Below are positions 34,750-46,999 of a stretch of 64,000 bases of DNA, piece after piece (positions within the stretch are counted from its first letter, which is position 1; each line of letters opens with the position of its first letter). Below the pieces are notes generated by a model that was not told where the DNA came from, did no database searches, and saw only the letters and a program-made list of their open reading frames with translations. Both the position numbers and the translations under genes were made by a program. Origin of the DNA: Liolophura sinensis (taxonomy: Eukaryota > Mollusca > Polyplacophora > Chitonida > Chitonidae). Location: the NCBI RefSeq assembly GCF_032854445.1, contig NC_088300.1:54970984-55034983 (forward strand). The letters run 5' to 3'.

Positions 34750-36700
34750 CTGGAAGAAAAAAAAAAGAATATTTGTGAAAATAATGAACACTGCCTCGAC
34801 AGACTTTACCACAAAGAAGTCCTTCGAATTTTAATAATATTGCTGGTTATTTTTAAAATCATGCATTTCAAAAATTGCGACCAGCAAATTGTTCAATGTC
34901 CATGGTCCAAAAGTCTTTCATCAGTGGTAATTCTCAGCATATTACAGTTACTTAAATTTGTCTGTAAGGGGCATTTGTTCAAAATATTTTCATAACTTTT
35001 CAGTGGTAATAATAATAACCCATAGAGCAATTTTGAAAGTGTTGAGGTTATATACTCATCGTTTAATGTTAGTTTACAAGGTAATAATCATTTAAACTCA
35101 GTAGTCACCATATTTACCAACAAGAATGTGAGAATGTAAAAATAGTTCGGTCCTTGGCTGAAATGAGCTTATATTCGTCCCTTGCAGTAGCAGCCAAAAT
35201 ATTTGCTAAAACTATAAATCTTTGTAAACTTTTACAATGCTTTTGAATACTTGTAACATTTATCAATTTTCGTTAGTAACCGGCTAAGCCTTCTATTAAT
35301 CTTTTTAAAACGTGCCTGAATGTATTAATTTTCTCATTTACGCTCCTTACGCGGTTAGAATTATATAGGTAATAACCACTACGAGAGGAACGTATGGAAA
35401 CGGACAAAAGTGGGATTAATATAAAACCAATCCGTATTTTGGATTTTATTGAAAGAGCCTATTAATATGGCATCCCAAGTCTTACTACTACGTCGATTAA
35501 AATGTATATTTTATCTATTGTCTGGCTTGGCTATTATTGCAAAGTTCTGCAAAGTTAAATATTATTGAGGGATTGTTCCATAAATGTTAGCCGTTTTCTG
35601 GGTGCAGAAAGTAGTTATATTCTGTGATAAAACCGATACAAGCATCGTTTATTTTTGTTTCACTTCCGCTGATGAAAGAATTAAGACTGTACAACGGTGA
35701 TATTACCCTGTAGACGGTGTAGACGAGCACTTGTAATGGCGCAAGCAGTTGTGCTCGTAATTACTAGTATATATGCACAAGCATTTCTTGGATCCATCAC
35801 CCTATATACATGTATATCACTGGTATAATAATTGTTTGACTGACACGGCTATATATGTGCTTAATGTCTGGCAAGCTGTTTCTCTGTAGCGGTTGAATAT
35901 GGGGTTCCTTGTTGTGTTTTGACAGCACGAGACAAAACCTCACCATTTTCTCAATCTGCGGACGAGTCTGGCCTTCTACAGGAACCAAAGTCCTTGCATT
36001 ACTGACGGTCGGGCCGGTGATCGCTGACTTTTGCTGATGCGAGGCAACAGCGGAAAATTTCAAATTGTCTTGAATGATGGGATTTTTCGCTAGACCGGCG
36101 ATAAACGGGTCTGATCAGAGATTCACTCTGTCAGACCGATGCTATATGCTGGTATAACAGCAATTCGGGTACTTTTTCTATCGCCACCATATTGCCCTCT
36201 TTATACATGAGTCGTATCATGGATGCATCTCAAGTGTCGGGATATATGGTGATTGCTCTATATGTATATCTCCCCATCACGTCCACGGCAAATAAGGCAA
36301 TGGCACAACAATGACAAGTCAGGCAGGTTCAAAGGATAATGCTATAGTTTTAGACAATACATCCGATGTGAACAATATTTCAAATTCTATAGACGGCGTT
36401 TAGATTAACATTTAGCATTTTTGGTAACGGCATATATCCACACCGGGTAAACTAAGTAATGCACATTAAGGTATAATTGGTATCAGCCAATTTTGATAAG
36501 TATATATATATATAAATATATATAAATATATATACTTCTGATTTTTGACTGACAGATAGGCAATCATTGCAATAAAAATAGGCGGTTCCTAATTCAATCA
36601 TGGTATTAAGGCTCGAGAAGTCGCTCATTTTCACAATAGCAATGACTGCATCTATTATTTCCGTTCAAAGGTCAATTTAAGATATTTTATTGTTTGTCAA
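34750..36700. other. Intergenic sequence, nothing recognised
   Basis: AT-rich, with short TA-rich tracts near 36500. No gene or repeat family that I can support. Confidence 0.4.
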
Positions 36701-36703
36701 TAT

Positions 36704-37160
36704 GTAGGGTGCCAAAAAAGAAACGAACAAGTGAATTTTGGTAAAGTAAATATCCTTTAATTCAGTAAGTAGGACAGTTATGTTTATACCGTATATCATT
36801 TTCAGCAAAGTTGCACAATGAGATAGTGAAAATGTGAATGGTGATAAAACAAGTAAGAGAAGCTCATTTAGGGAGCGAAGGTCACTTGTATATGCATATG
36901 TATATAAGCATGGAGTTCAACGTCGTACGTAACAATCTTTCAATGATATAACCACGACGAATCTTCCGTCGTGTGCATATGATGTGCCTTCTTGTGGCAG
37001 AGCAATTCCATGACGCCACTGAAGTATTGTGCCGAAGACACCAGGTGTATGATACCCCATCCATGCAGTCGCATTTTGCTGAAACTCGACCAATCAGCCC
37101 TATTTCTTGCTCCAACCCAGACAGCAGCAAGTACCTATTCAAAAGGCTATAAAGGCATTG
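36704..37160 (-). other. Possible unclassified repeat
   Basis: The left edge GGGTGCCAAAAAAGAAACGA looks like the end of a dispersed repeat, and the segment to about 37160 differs in composition from its flanks. No second copy exists in the window and no domain is readable, so this is a weak call. Confidence 0.2.
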
Positions 37161-37230
37161 TATACACTATATCTTTGCATGGTTGACTTGGGATGATCAT
37201 TGTTGTGCAAAATTGTGTCTGTTAGAAACA

Positions 37231-37319
37231 TGCTATATATTTGCAAATTTTAGAAATGAAAGTCAGTTATAAGACAACAATTAAACATCGGGGAGAGGGG
37301 GAGAGTTTTGGGATCATTG
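37231..37319 (+). repeat. About 90 bp block, duplicated at 39610
   Basis: From ATGCTATATATTTGCAAATT to TTTTGGGATCATT this segment matches 39610-39706 almost exactly, apart from one or two substitutions and an insertion of about 8 bp in the other copy. It sits in otherwise unique DNA here. Confidence 0.9.
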
Positions 37320-37324
37320 TTAAG

Positions 37325-38030
37325 TAACTTTAAAAGTAAAGTGAACTATAAGATCTTCCACACCGTAGCGCACAAACAGTTTGATGGTCTTAATTTATCC
37401 AAGACATGACCTGCTTGAAGAGATAAACTGTATATAGGGCTGTTATAATTTCTTCTTAACTTCTTTCTTCTTAAACTTCTTAATGTGGGATTTACTACAC
37501 TTATACAGGTAGTTAACAGAGCAAAACATTGGACTTTCCCAAAATATTTTCTTGATGTTAATGGATATAATGTGTTTGTGAACACAGACAGGTGAAGAAA
37601 CTTCCCCACAGATAACTCGGCGAAATGCCTGACAGCAAGGTAAAATTTGGTTAAAAGGCATATGTTCTGAAAAAACTTATTTTAAGATGTGTCAGATATA
37701 TTATATATTTACACAATAAATATGTAATAAGTGTGTATATTTGCTTGTTATAGTGAAATGTGTTTGTGAGTGTAATATATGTATCTCTTGTAATTTGCTA
37801 CCTTCCTTATATGAGACCTTAGATAATCAAAGAAAAAAAGTGCTCCTTGAATGCTAATAAGGAAAGAAGTAATTTGGAAGATTTCGGCCTGATCTAAATT
37901 AACACTCATTATTATCCACGGAAGAACATGTACACGGTCAGTTAATCGTTCACAATGTCATCACCGTGGATATCTCTATGGCGTTACTTCATCAATACAG
38001 ACCATTATTTCGACAAAACCGAAACCTTGA
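37325..38030. other. Intergenic sequence, nothing recognised
   Basis: AT-rich sequence; no supported feature. Confidence 0.4.
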
Positions 38031-38039
38031 CGATCTGAA

Positions 38040-38640
38040 TTCTCCCGGATAATATTTTCTTGACCCCTCTACTGTCATGACCGGGGTGGTAGGCCGGAGG
38101 TGCGAATATATTGAGGGGTCTATAGCTACCCACACCACCACCCTGGGGATTGTCACCCTGACTTTGTCCCTGCCGGTAAATGACCCACGTGTCTGTCTGA
38201 CCTCCTCGACCTCACGAGATCAATTAATCTCTTCATTAGCACAAATCAACTTAGCTTTTTTCAGAAAACATAATATCGTGTATCCGTGTTAATTTTAAGT
38301 AGATTGTCGAGTGACGGTTTACCCGTATATGTGTCTCCAATAAAAGCTCCTGATGACGGGTTGGTTGAAAAACGGAAGTATGCACGCCACGTGACAAGGA
38401 GATGACTCGAATAAGCCGCATTCAAGCAACTTATTATTTATCATATCGCTAAAACGTGCCCCGCACGAGGCAATAAATCTATAATGAGGAGAGTTAAAGC
38501 ACTGATCAGCATGGTGAGAATGACGACAGGGGGAGCGGGTGGGGACATTGCGAGATGCGCGGCTGACACACGCCGAGGGGGTAGAATGGCGGAAGCGGCG
38601 GGGGAGCAACAACAACAGTGAGTCGAACCACTCGTCTACA
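38040..38640. other. GC-richer block, candidate regulatory DNA or promoter
   Basis: Contains GTGACCC-, CACGTG-like and ATCAATTAATCTCTTCATTA segments near 38180-38240 and a purine/GC-rich part at 38520-38620. No repeat family is seen. A possible start exon within it is listed separately. Confidence 0.3.
38586..38617 (+). CDS. Possible first coding exon ending at a GTGAGT donor
   Basis: In a GC-rich setting, AGAATGG gives an acceptable start context. The frame reads MAEAAGEQQQ and stops at a strong donor, GTGAGT at 38618. Alanine/glutamine starts like this are common in nuclear proteins. No downstream exon was recognised in the window, so the call is tentative. Confidence 0.2.
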
Positions 38641-39105
38641 CAAATGCGGTATGCTCAACAGACGGGGTTTGTTCGCGGTGCGGGTGTCCCAGACTTAATG
38701 CAGCACACTTTACCCATGCACCCTGCAATTACACTAGTTGCCTTCATTTAAGCCCTAGTTGCAGATTCGTCACAACAAATGACATTATCATGTACAAGAC
38801 ACGTACGATATAGGGGCCTATCATATAACAAGAGCAACTTACAATTGCGGGATCTAAAATCCCACCTGTTTCTGTCAAAAAATTATTCACAAGACTTTTG
38901 TTTGTAATACGTATGCATCCCTTGGTCTAAAAGCACAAAAATCCATTTCCACTGCCCTGCTTTTATTGGCGTTACTCGTGATTTATGAGAAAACTTACGA
39001 ACAACTGATTTTCACGACTAAGCCGGCCAAATATTGTACAGGTCAAAGAGTCTATTTTATTGAATCAAACCCGAACTTGCAGTTTCAGATCAGGGTTAGG
39101 CTATG

Positions 39106-39371
39106 TTTATTTATTTATTTGATTGGTGTTTTACGCCGTACTCAAGAATATTTCACTTATACGACGGCGGCCAGCATTATGGCGGGTGGAAACCGGGCAG
39201 TGCCCGGGGGAAACCCACGACCATCCGCAGGTTGCTGGCAGACCTTCCCACATACGGCCGGAGAGGAATCCAGCACGAGCTGGATTTGAACTCACAGCGA
39301 ACGCATTGGTGAGAGGCTCCTGGGTCATTACGCTGCGCTAGCGCACTAACCGACTGAGCCACGGAGGCCCC
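39106..39371 (-). mobile_element. Full-length tRNA-derived SINE of family A with target-site duplication
   Basis: This is the best copy in the window. On the minus strand it starts GGGGCCTCCGTGGCTCAGTC, with an A box (TGGCTCAGTCGG) and a B box (GAGTTCAAATCC), followed by the AGCTCGTGCTGG linker. The body block GGATGGTCGTGGGTTTCCCC follows, then the tail ACGGCGTAAAACACCAATCA and AAATA repeats. Perfect 13 bp direct repeats GGGTTAGGCTATG flank it (39093-39105 and 39372-39384). It resembles the V-type or Meta-type SINEs described in molluscs, such as RUDI; that assignment is from memory. The head contains pol III promoter boxes. Confidence 0.92.
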
Positions 39372-39425
39372 GGGTTAGGCTATGGTTAGACTATGGTTAG
39401 GCTATGGTTAGGTTAGGGTAAAGCC
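39371..39425. repeat. Short GGTTAGGCTAT tandem repeat
   Basis: About four imperfect 10-12 bp units follow the SINE. One unit served as its target site, since the same sequence stands at 39093. Confidence 0.75.
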
Positions 39426-39534
39426 AGAGGTTAAGTTAAGGGTAGGTTTAGTCGGGAAGTGTTGAGCTACATCCTGAAAGTTGTTTTTCTTGCCAACGGT
39501 TTATTTGGTGAACTGACTGACTGGCTGGTTGATT

Positions 39535-41825
39535 TGTCATCAGGCTTCACTGCTGTATGGACATTGTACAATGGATGAGATGCTCCTTCCACCATTCACT
39601 GCTGTATGTATGCTATACATTTGCAAATTTTAGAAATGAAAGTCAGTTATAAGACAACAATTAAACATCGGGGAGAGGGGGAGAGGGGTTGAGTTTTGGG
39701 ATCATTCACTGCTGCATGGACATTGTACAATGGATGAGATGCTCCTTCCACCATTCACTGCTGTATGGACATTGTACAATGGATGAGATGCTCCTTCCAC
39801 CATTCACTGCTGTATGGACATTGTACAATGGATGATAGGCTCCTTCCACCATTCAATGCTGTATGGACATTGTACAATGGATGAGAGGCTCCTTCCACCA
39901 TTCACTGCTGTATGGACATTGTACAATGGATGAGATGCTCCTTCCACCATTCACTGCTGTATGGACATTATACAATGGATGAGATACTCCTTCCACCATT
40001 CACTGCTGTATGGATATTGTACAATGGATGAGAGGCTCCTTCCACCATTCACTGCTGTATGGACATTGTACAATGGATGAGATGCTCCTTCCACCATTCA
40101 CTGCTGTATGGACATTATACAATGGATGAGAGGCACGTTCCACCATTCACTGCTGTATGGACATTGTACAATGGATGAGAGGCTCCTTCCACCATTCACT
40201 GCTGCATGGACATTGTACAATGGATGAGATGCTCCTTCCACCATTCACTGCTATATGGACATTATACAATGGATGAGATGCTCTTTCCACCATTCACTGC
40301 TGCATGGACATTGTACAATGGATGAGATGCTCCTTCCACCATTCACTGCTGTATGGACATTATACAATGGATGAGAGGCACGTTCCACCATTCACTGCTG
40401 TATGGACATTGTACAATGGATGAGAGGCTCCTTCCACCATTCACTGCTGCATGGACATTGTACAATGGATGAGATGCTCCTTCCACCATTCACTGCTATA
40501 TGGACATTATACAATGGATGAGATGCTCTTTCCACCATTCACTGCTGCATGGACATTATACAATGGATGAGATACTCCTTCCACCATTCACTGCTGTATG
40601 GATATTGTACAATGGATGAGAGGCTCCTTCCACCATTCACTGCTGTATGGACATTGTACAATGGATGAGATGCTCCTTCCACCATTCACTGCTGTATGGA
40701 CATTATACAATGGATGAGAGGCACGTTCCACCATTCACTGCTGTATGGACATTGTACAATGGATGAGAGGCTCCTTCCACCATTCACTGCTGCATGGACA
40801 TTGTACAATGGATGAGATGCTCCTTCCACCATTCACTGCTATATGGACATTATACAATGGATGAGATGCTCTTTCCACCATTCACTGCTGCATGGACATT
40901 GTACAATGGATGAGATGCTCCTTCCACCATTCACTGCTGTATGGACATTATACAATGGATGAGAGGCACGTTCCACCATTCACTGCAGTATGGACATTGT
41001 ACAATGGATGAGAGGCTCCTTCCACCATTCACTGCTGCATGGACATTGTACAATGGATGAGATGCTCCTTCCACCATTCACTGCTATATGGACATTGTAC
41101 AATGGATGAGATGCTCCTTCCACCATTCACTGCTGTATGGACATTGTACAATGAATGAGATGCTCTTTCCACCATTCACTGCAGTATGGACATTGTACAA
41201 TGGATGAGATGCTCCTTCCACCATTCACTGCAGTATGGACATTGTACAATGGATGAGATGCTCCTTCCACCATTCACTGCTGTATGGACATTATACAATG
41301 GATGAGATGCTCTTTCCACCATTCATTGCTCTATGGACATTGTACAATGGATGAGATGCTCTTTCCACCATTCACTGCTGTATGGACATTATACAATGGA
41401 TGATAGGCTCCTTCCACCATTCACTGCTGTATGGACATTATACAATGGATGAGATGCTCCTTCCACCATTCACTGCTGTATGGACATTATACAATGGATG
41501 AGATGCTCCTTCCACCATTCACTGCTGTATGGACATTGTACAATGGATGAGAGGCACGTTCCACCATTCACTGCTGTATGGACATTGTACAATGGATGAG
41601 ATGCTCCTTCCACCATTCACTGCTATATGGACATTGTACAATGGATGAGAGGTTCCTTCCACCATTCACTGCTGTATGGACATTATACAATGGATGAGAG
41701 GCTCCTTCCACCATTCACTGCTGCATGGACATTATACAGTGGATGAGATGCTCTTTCCACCATTCACTGCTGTATGGACATTGTACAATGAATGAGATGC
41801 TCCTTCCACCATTCACTGATGTATT
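39535..41825. repeat. 49 bp minisatellite, about 45 copies
   Basis: A 49 bp unit with CATTCACTGCTGTATGGACA, TTGTACAATGGATGAGATGC and TCCTTCCAC repeats over 2.3 kb. Variants (GCACGTTCCAC, TGCATGG, CTATATGG, CTCTTTCCAC) recur in a fixed order, giving longer periods of about five units (245 bp) between 40130 and 40980. Non-repeat sequence (39610-39706) interrupts the array near its left end. Confidence 0.95.
39610..39706 (+). repeat. Copy of the 37231 block inside the 49 bp array
   Basis: Matches 37231-37319 almost exactly, with about 8 extra bases (GGGTTGA-like) near the end. It replaces part of a repeat unit and rejoins the array at ATCATTCACTG. Confidence 0.9.
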
Positions 41826-42150
41826 AACCATGAGCAATGCATGGGAGAGGTGTTCTTTCCTTTTTTCGTTCCATATGAAAAATGGACATTGAATGACGTC
41901 TTTTGGGCTGAGGTGCCTTTTTCACCTTTTATTGATGTATGAACAATGAACATGAGTTAAGTTGCCTTTTGCACCAGTCATTGCATATGAATAATGAATA
42001 TTGGGCATTGAGGTGTCCTTCCAAGTAACATCGTGTATATGTTATGTGTAGGTATTTGGTGTTTCATGGCGAGATATATGAACAATAAACAGTGAGTGGG
42101 GTGTCCTTTCCCATTTTCATTGCGTATTGGGCTCTGAGTCTTTGTTAAAG
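41826..42150. repeat. Decayed edge units of the 49 bp array
   Basis: Fragments such as TTGATGTATGAACAATGAAC, GAGGTGCCTTTTTCACC and GGGGTGTCCTTTCCCATTTTCATTG keep the order of the unit but have diverged strongly. Confidence 0.55.
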
Positions 42151-42159
42151 GTTCCATTC

Positions 42160-42980
42160 TTTCACTGTTTTCGGGTGAAAGTAAGCCGTGATTTTCAAAG
42201 TTCTTGATTATGGCGTTAACAACAGTCAAATAAGTAAAATAGAAAAATAAAAATTAAATAAACATATCTTGCATGACAATAATACTTATCTTCTAACCTC
42301 ATATAATTTTATATATGTATTATTTGTAGTTATTCTTAATGCGTCGTTGTCGCAGCACCCATTTATGAAGCAAACTGTCTCTAGATCGCTGTTTCGGATG
42401 ATGCTGTAAGTTGAGAGGTTGATCAGGATCTAGAGTGATAGACGACAAGTTTAAATGAAGATGTATGCTAAGTTTTATGGACATAGGCTCACCACTTAAG
42501 GAAGTACAAATCCAGATGATAGACAAAATGGTGAGTTCATCAAAATCAGCACAGTCTGACGCACAGGCTGATTCCAGTATACCCATTCCCAGATTCGATG
42601 AGGGGTGCATAATAAATATCTATAGGATCAAAATCAAGCAAATCGATCCACCCTACTATAAAGCATTATCGTCCAACAACAAATATGTTTTTCACTAACT
42701 CTTTGTCATATATATCTGTTGGTTCTTTAACGAGTATCATGCTATATAATTCGCCTTTAAACTATGATGAACATTTTGAAAGTTTAAATTCACTTGATAG
42801 AGTCATTTTTAAATAATCTGCGTTAGGACATTGCCAATTACATGCTACAATTGTCGCTAAGGCAGCAATTAAAGCTTGGCTTTCAATTTCAAACCCCTGA
42901 TCGTTGTTTATCGTTGTAGGAGCATGTCCATCCAAACTGTTAGTGTCGCGGCCAGAACATATAAAATGTTAAGCATAATC
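42160..42980. other. Intergenic sequence, nothing recognised
   Basis: AT-rich DNA with no supported gene. Confidence 0.4.
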
Positions 42981-42989
42981 ACATTTGCC

Positions 42990-43330
42990 ATTTGTTTTAG
43001 AGGCGTTGCGGTGACAAACGGCTGGGCGGTGTTAGCTTCACACCGCCTGTTTTCTGCCTCACCTCCTGCTCAATTTGTGCCGGTTGTCCCCCCTAATACG
43101 CATCGCTAAATCTCCGGAAAAGTCACTTTTCCAAACTGATGATTGCAGAAAATAACTCGGGCTGTTTGACCGAGATTTCGCTCCCTCCATTGCCCAAACG
43201 AGTGTGTCCAGACAAACCAGCTAACATCCGGGCAACCATCTGTTAACACCTCGTAGAACCCCGTATACAGATGTAGGCCCACACTTAACGGCCATGAAAA
43301 CACACCAACCATTACACTATCCATAATCTG
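42990..43330. other. GC-richer block, candidate regulatory DNA
   Basis: About 340 bp of clearly higher GC than its flanks, without repeat or exon signature. Function unknown. Confidence 0.25.
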
Positions 43331-43339
43331 TATTCAAAT

Positions 43340-44240
43340 GCGCAATGGATTTTGTTCATTTTATGTATTTATAACTGTTCGTGACAACGCTTGACAATTA
43401 TTCTCTTTAACACTTAATCTGAATGAAAATTAACATACAGACTTTAAGGATAACGTACACATTTTTACTAGCGTCGCATTTCGTTTTGAAATGAAAAAAC
43501 CAAAAGTTAGAATTAATTACGATTGCATTAAAAGTTGTGAAATGTCAACCAGCCTTGACCTATACAGCGGGGTACCTTTTCCCACCCAACGCATAACCCG
43601 GGGAAATTAGGCTATTGTCTTTTAGGCGTGTCAACAATGTCATTGTGAAGAATATGTTCATGCAGGTGCACAATGCATTGTATGAAATACAAAATTGGTG
43701 TTCCAAACACAGTGGTTATCAGGATGTTGAGATTTTTTGTTGAAGCTGTATATTAAATACAAAGTAGGATTTCTACAACTGTCAGGCATGTTACTTACAT
43801 TGTGATGTAGGAGTTTTGTTACACTGCCGTGCACAAGATTGTGTTGTTTAGATATTTGCTGTCAATTTGAGGTAGAGGATGTGAGGGGGGGGGGGGGGGG
43901 GCGGTGCCTGTTGTATGACGATTAAAGTGATCTAAGTAGTATTGGGGTGTCAAAGCAATTTCATTTTTAATAGTTGTGTTTTCCTGTCTACTATATGTCA
44001 CGTATTTATTATTATATTGATCATTAACTGAATATTACCATTCTGTAAACCTGTTTAACCTATGGTTTTAAAAGAATTGTCTAAAATGTTTCAGTACTTT
44101 TTAAGACAAATTTCGTCTGCAGATCTAATCTATGTGTTCATATCTTGCATGGTAATAATAAAAGTACAATCCTAGGTCAGCCATGCTAAACCAAGAACAA
44201 CATGCAGTATGTTATTTATTTGTTTATTAATTTATTTATT
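43340..44240. other. Intergenic sequence, nothing recognised
   Basis: AT-rich; contains a G homopolymer run near 43886-43900. Confidence 0.4.
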
Positions 44241-44243
44241 TAG

Positions 44244-44349
44244 TTATTTGATTGTTGCACACTATGATAACTAGCATCTGTTCACACATAATATAATTAT
44301 TTGATTGTTGCACACTATGATAACTAGCATCTGTTCATACATAATATAT
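44244..44349. repeat. 53 bp tandem duplication
   Basis: Two adjacent 53 bp copies beginning TTATTTGATTGTTGCACACT differ by one or two bases. Confidence 0.9.
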
Positions 44350-45075
44350 GTGAAATACAACCGTTGAAATGTGTGTTTTAGTCAAATTAACATCAAGTTA
44401 TATCATGTACAGTATATGTTATTCTCAGAGTGATTTTGTAAGAAATATATATACTACAAGCAAAAAAGTGCTTCAAGTAAAACAAATGACGTTAAATGAA
44501 GGGAAATATTATCATGACGTATTCATAATAATGGGAAGATGCATCTTGGCTCAGATTCAAAAATTGTTTAGACAAGATATGTGTAAGGATGGCGTATTGC
44601 ACGGAAATCAGAGTACAGTACATACACCGACCGTCATCTGATGTTGTCATATACGTGTTTATACATTAAGGTAACGGTAGACAACGTAATAATCTGTTGC
44701 ATAAAAAATTAACATGCAGGAAATTGGGCCAGGCACAGTATGGAAATAGTACCAAGGAGGGGACAAGATCATCTCGTATTTATGAAAGTTATAGTGAATA
44801 AGATATAGGCCTATCCAGCGAATGGAAATATTACGAAAGATGAAATTGGGCAATACGAAGCGATGCCGTATGGCGTGCAGATATTTCCAAGGAGGTTACA
44901 AAAGTACTATTTACTGCATATAGTAATATATAAGGATGCCGTAACTTTGATAAAGGAGGAAAATGGGAAGTTGTGAAAGTATAACAGTGGATAAGCTATA
45001 ACATGGATGGGTACACTGTAGCATGAAAGTATTTTTATACCAAACAGGAAATTGGGAATTTATAAAAGTATTATA

Positions 45076-45224
45076 ATTACTTATTTTATTTATTTAATTG
45101 GTGTTTTACGTCGTACTCAAGAATATTCCACTTATACGACGGCGGCCATCATGATGGTGGGAGGAAACCGGGCAGAGCAGGTTGCTGGCAGACCTACCCA
45201 CGTACGACCGGAGATGAAACCAGC
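45076..45224 (-). mobile_element. SINE of family A with internal deletion
   Basis: Tail first on the plus strand (AATTGGTGTTTTACGTCGTA), then GGAGGAAACCGGGCAGAGCA jumping straight to GGTTGCTGGCAGACC. The CCACGACCATCCGC block is therefore deleted. Direct repeats AAAGTATTATA flank it (45065-45075 and 45225-45235). Confidence 0.85.
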
Positions 45225-45654
45225 AAAGTATTATATGGTACAAGAATAAGTAATATTGACAGATAAACAGTATGGGAGTACTACACCAATGAGGAAACTG
45301 GGTGTAGTTAGAAAATACTTGGATGAAGTAATATGGATGTATATATATACAGGAAAATTATATATGATGTAGGAAAGATATGCATGGGCAGTTTGTGAAA
45401 GTAATGGAGATTAAGGCGTGTACATTCACTCAGTATGCTAACGTGTACAACCGTGTTGTCAAGTGTACCATGCAGGGAGTATACATATAAGCAATGAGAA
45501 TTGATGATTATCCAGTGCATCAAGTGATGAGGCTGCAAAATTTTTTTCTACAGGTTAGCACGCGTATTTTACACGTAAATTACCCATACAGCAACCATAT
45601 CATTTGGTAGGTCTGCTATATGATCTGAGAGTATTTGGGGTAAGTATACTTTAT

Positions 45655-45740
45655 AAGGAACTTTGCATCAAGTATACCTAATGACATCTGACCGAAAAAT
45701 TGTAACCCCAAACATACATACATACATATACATACTATGT
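45655..45740 (+). mobile_element. SINE family B tail fragment
   Basis: CCTAATGACATCTGACCGAA, AAATTGTAACCCCAAACATA and CATAC repeats match the 3' end of family B. Confidence 0.6.
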
Positions 45741-45744
45741 CCAT

Positions 45745-46170
45745 TATATACATGCTGTTAATTTTGCATTCAAAAATTTCGCATCAACGCACTTCTTCAA
45801 ACTGAGGCTAAACAAAACCGCGGCGTTCCTAAAATTTCATCGCAAAGTATTTATTCTTAAATTATTTTTCACATGTAGGAAATTGCTTAAAATGCACGCT
45901 TGATATAGATTCTGGATTCAAACGTCTCGCGAATCTGATATCAGATGGCTGAAGGAAAAATCCTTATATCGCAGCCTGTATATAACTGTTATACCATTTC
46001 AAGTTTCTGATATCAAATCCTCGGAGTTAACTCAATTTATGTGCAGTTGATTTGAAGTGTTTGGCGCGTTAGCGAACATCGGAGAGAGCTTGAGAAGAAG
46101 TGTAAGTTTGTTAGGCTACTTCAGCTATATAATACCAGGCACTTGTCGCTGTACGAGTTCTGCTTAACTC
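45745..46170. other. Intergenic sequence, nothing recognised
   Basis: AT-rich DNA with no supported feature. Confidence 0.4.
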
Positions 46171-46179
46171 GGCACAGAG

Positions 46180-46995
46180 TAACAAAAGGCAAGGGAAATA
46201 AAAGATAAAAGTTTTGATGCGGTTATCACGCTATGGAAATTGCGAACATGAGCATCTATTCTGCATCGGCGTATACGCCGAGCCATTTCTAGCAATGAAT
46301 CGGAAAAAGTTGTGTTCGGCAAAAGTCAGGGGCTGGAAGGATCACCGTTAACTTCATCCCGTCTTTTGATGTCAGTCATCGTTCCCTTGCGCCATTAACT
46401 CGTGCTGTTTTGTGTCTGCGCATCAACCGCAAAGTCAGAGGCCTTGTTACTTTCTGCTCATAGGCAACGAACAAAAGTGACAGATCCATCGCCAGCAGCA
46501 TAACTCGCAGCCGTACATTTCTTCCTAAAAAGCCACCCCCAATTACTTATGCTTTTTGCATCAATTTTTCTTACTCTTTCGCTTGAAAAACTGACACAGG
46601 AATTAGACAGCGAGGCTGTAAACAAGAGGGGCGATTAAAGAGTCTTCTATGGATACAGCCGATGACAACGAAAGGGAAGCATTTCCATAACCAACGCTGA
46701 TGTTAAGCCAACAGCTTTGGCCATAGTCTTCTTTTTCACAGGCCACTCTGTTTCATGCAGGTATACAGTTTGCTGGCTCTATATAATGGTTCAGAAAAAG
46801 CACGTACCGAGAAAATGTATTCACAACCTAATCAGCTGAAGTTGAATTACTGGCCGGGATTAAGACAGTTTGATCTAATCCGGCGAGAAATGACGTGGCG
46901 ATTAGCTCGAGATGGAAACCACGTGACCAGCGACACGATCGGTCAGTCACATAGAATCTCTTCGGCACATACATCATCCCAAATCAAATGACGGT
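46180..46995. other. Candidate conserved regulatory DNA
   Basis: Moderately GC-rich, non-repetitive. The segment at 46850-46950 has GGGATTAAG, GATCTAATCCGG and CACGTGACC cores, that is, bicoid/Otx-type and E-box-type motifs close together. Function is inferred. Confidence 0.3.
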
Positions 46996-46999
46996 ACCC

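Noticed and set aside
39371-39425. Telomere-like GGTTAGG repeats
   Set aside because: Only a few irregular units (GGTTAGGCTAT), not TTAGGG arrays; one of them was the SINE target site.
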